A stretch of 5,578 nucleotides of DNA, from NCBI GenBank assembly GCA_016209725.1, contig JACQVO010000208.1, forward strand, positions 1 to 5,578, written 5' to 3'. The notes below the pieces were generated by a model. It did no database searches. It was given only the letters and a program-made list of their open reading frames with translations, and was not told the origin of the DNA. Of this stretch, positions 5,059 through 5,578 are shown piece by piece (position 1 is the stretch's first letter; the number at the start of each line of letters is the position of its first letter). The DNA is from Candidatus Methylomirabilota bacterium. Lineage in GTDB: Bacteria; Methylomirabilota; Methylomirabilia; Methylomirabilales; 2-02-FULL-66-22. Both the position numbers and the translations under genes were made by a program.

Positions 5059-5578
5059 ATGAGGGGCCATGGGAAGCGATCGGCCCGGCAGCTCTTGGCC
5101 CGGCTCTACGCCAGGCGCATCCTGCATGCCTACCTGTTCATCGCCCCGGTCATCGTCCTCTTCGGGATTTTCCGGGTGGCCCCCTCCATCCAAACCCTGC
5201 TCTACAGCTTCTACAAGGTGGAACTCCTCAGGGGCCGATTCACCTTCATCGGACTGGACAACTTCCACTCACTTTTTACCGACGAGATCTTCCGCAAGGC
5301 GACCGTCAATACCCTGACCTACGTCGTGACCATCGTGCCCATCTCGGCCTTCCTGGGGCTGATCCTGGCTGTCCTCTTCAACGCGAAGTTCCACCTCAAG
5401 GAATTCTTCAAGGCGGTGTACTTCTCCCCCATGGTCACCAGCACCGTGGCCGCCGCCATGGTCTGGTGGTGGATGTACAACCCGCAGTTCGGCATCTTCA
5501 ACGTCCTGCTCAAGCTGGTCCGCGTCCCGGAGCAGCCCTGGCTAATGTCCAGCCAGATGGCCCTGCCCTCCATCATCA
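5059..5578 (+). CDS. ABC sugar transporter permease, MalF/UgpA type (partial, 3' end outside window)
   Basis: This frame stays open to the window edge, giving 173 residues of an inner-membrane permease of the binding-protein-dependent transport family. A basic cytoplasmic N-terminus (residues 1-22) is followed by a first membrane segment, about AYLFIAPVIVLFGIFRV (24-40). Then come the family-typical loop FIGLDNFHSLF (63-73), NTLTYVVTIVPISAFLGLILAVLF (84-107), and AVYFSPMVTSTVAAAMVWWWMY (119-140). The residues WLMSSQMALPSII begin the next segment. This N-terminal pattern is that of the first permease (MalF/UgpA/LacF) rather than the MalG type. The EAA loop that contacts the ATPase lies beyond the window. 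ATG 5059 has GGAAGGA (5042-5048) ten bases upstream. The gene should form an operon with the binding protein, and a second permease is expected next. Confidence 0.88.
   Translation, partial: MRGHGKRSARQLLARLYARRILHAYLFIAPVIVLFGIFRVAPSIQTLLYSFYKVELLRGRFTFIGLDNFHSLFTDEIFRKATVNTLTYVVTIVPISAFLGLILAVLFNAKFHLKEFFKAVYFSPMVTSTVAAAMVWWWMYNPQFGIFNVLLKLVRVPEQPWLMSSQMALPSII

Overview
This is a GC-rich bacterial chromosomal window. It holds two small leftward genes on the left half and the beginning of a rightward sugar-type ABC importer locus, with an aminotransferase, on the right half. The solute-binding protein has a plain Sec signal peptide with no lipobox cysteine, which points to a diderm (Gram-negative) cell. 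The GC-rich codon use, the Uma2 and short HicB-like genes, and the long structured intergenic regions fit an uncultivated soil or aquatic lineage (NC10/Rokubacteria-like is one possibility). The sequence alone does not fix the taxon.

Layout. Positions 1-496 contain no gene I can support. On the minus strand lie a 69-residue HicB-like antitoxin-fold protein without a recognisable HicA partner (497-706) and a 179-residue Uma2-family PD-(D/E)XK protein (815-1354). The Uma2 gene has a clean sigma-70-like promoter just upstream. A 435-base divergent spacer follows. The plus strand then carries a class III PLP aminotransferase of the glutamate-1-semialdehyde aminomutase type (1790-3163), a 510-base leader, a periplasmic solute-binding protein (3674-4969), a strong 13-bp hairpin, and the 5' part of a MalF/UgpA-type permease that runs off the window (5059-5578).

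The most notable feature is inside the 510-base leader. Positions 3409-3659 look like a 251-bp non-autonomous transposable element (MITE-like). Its ends are inverted repeats that are themselves palindromes, and it is bordered on both sides by the same 9 bases, GGAGGGATC. That 9-mer contains the Shine-Dalgarno of the binding-protein gene. The simplest reading is that the element inserted into the ribosome-binding site and duplicated it, so the gene kept a working SD but now has a perfect 14-bp hairpin directly in front of it.

The importer genes probably work together: the binding protein captures a sugar or similar solute in the periplasm and the permease passes it through the inner membrane. 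The second permease and the ATPase would be expected beyond the right edge. The aminotransferase may act on the same substrate pathway, but its substrate cannot be read from the sequence.
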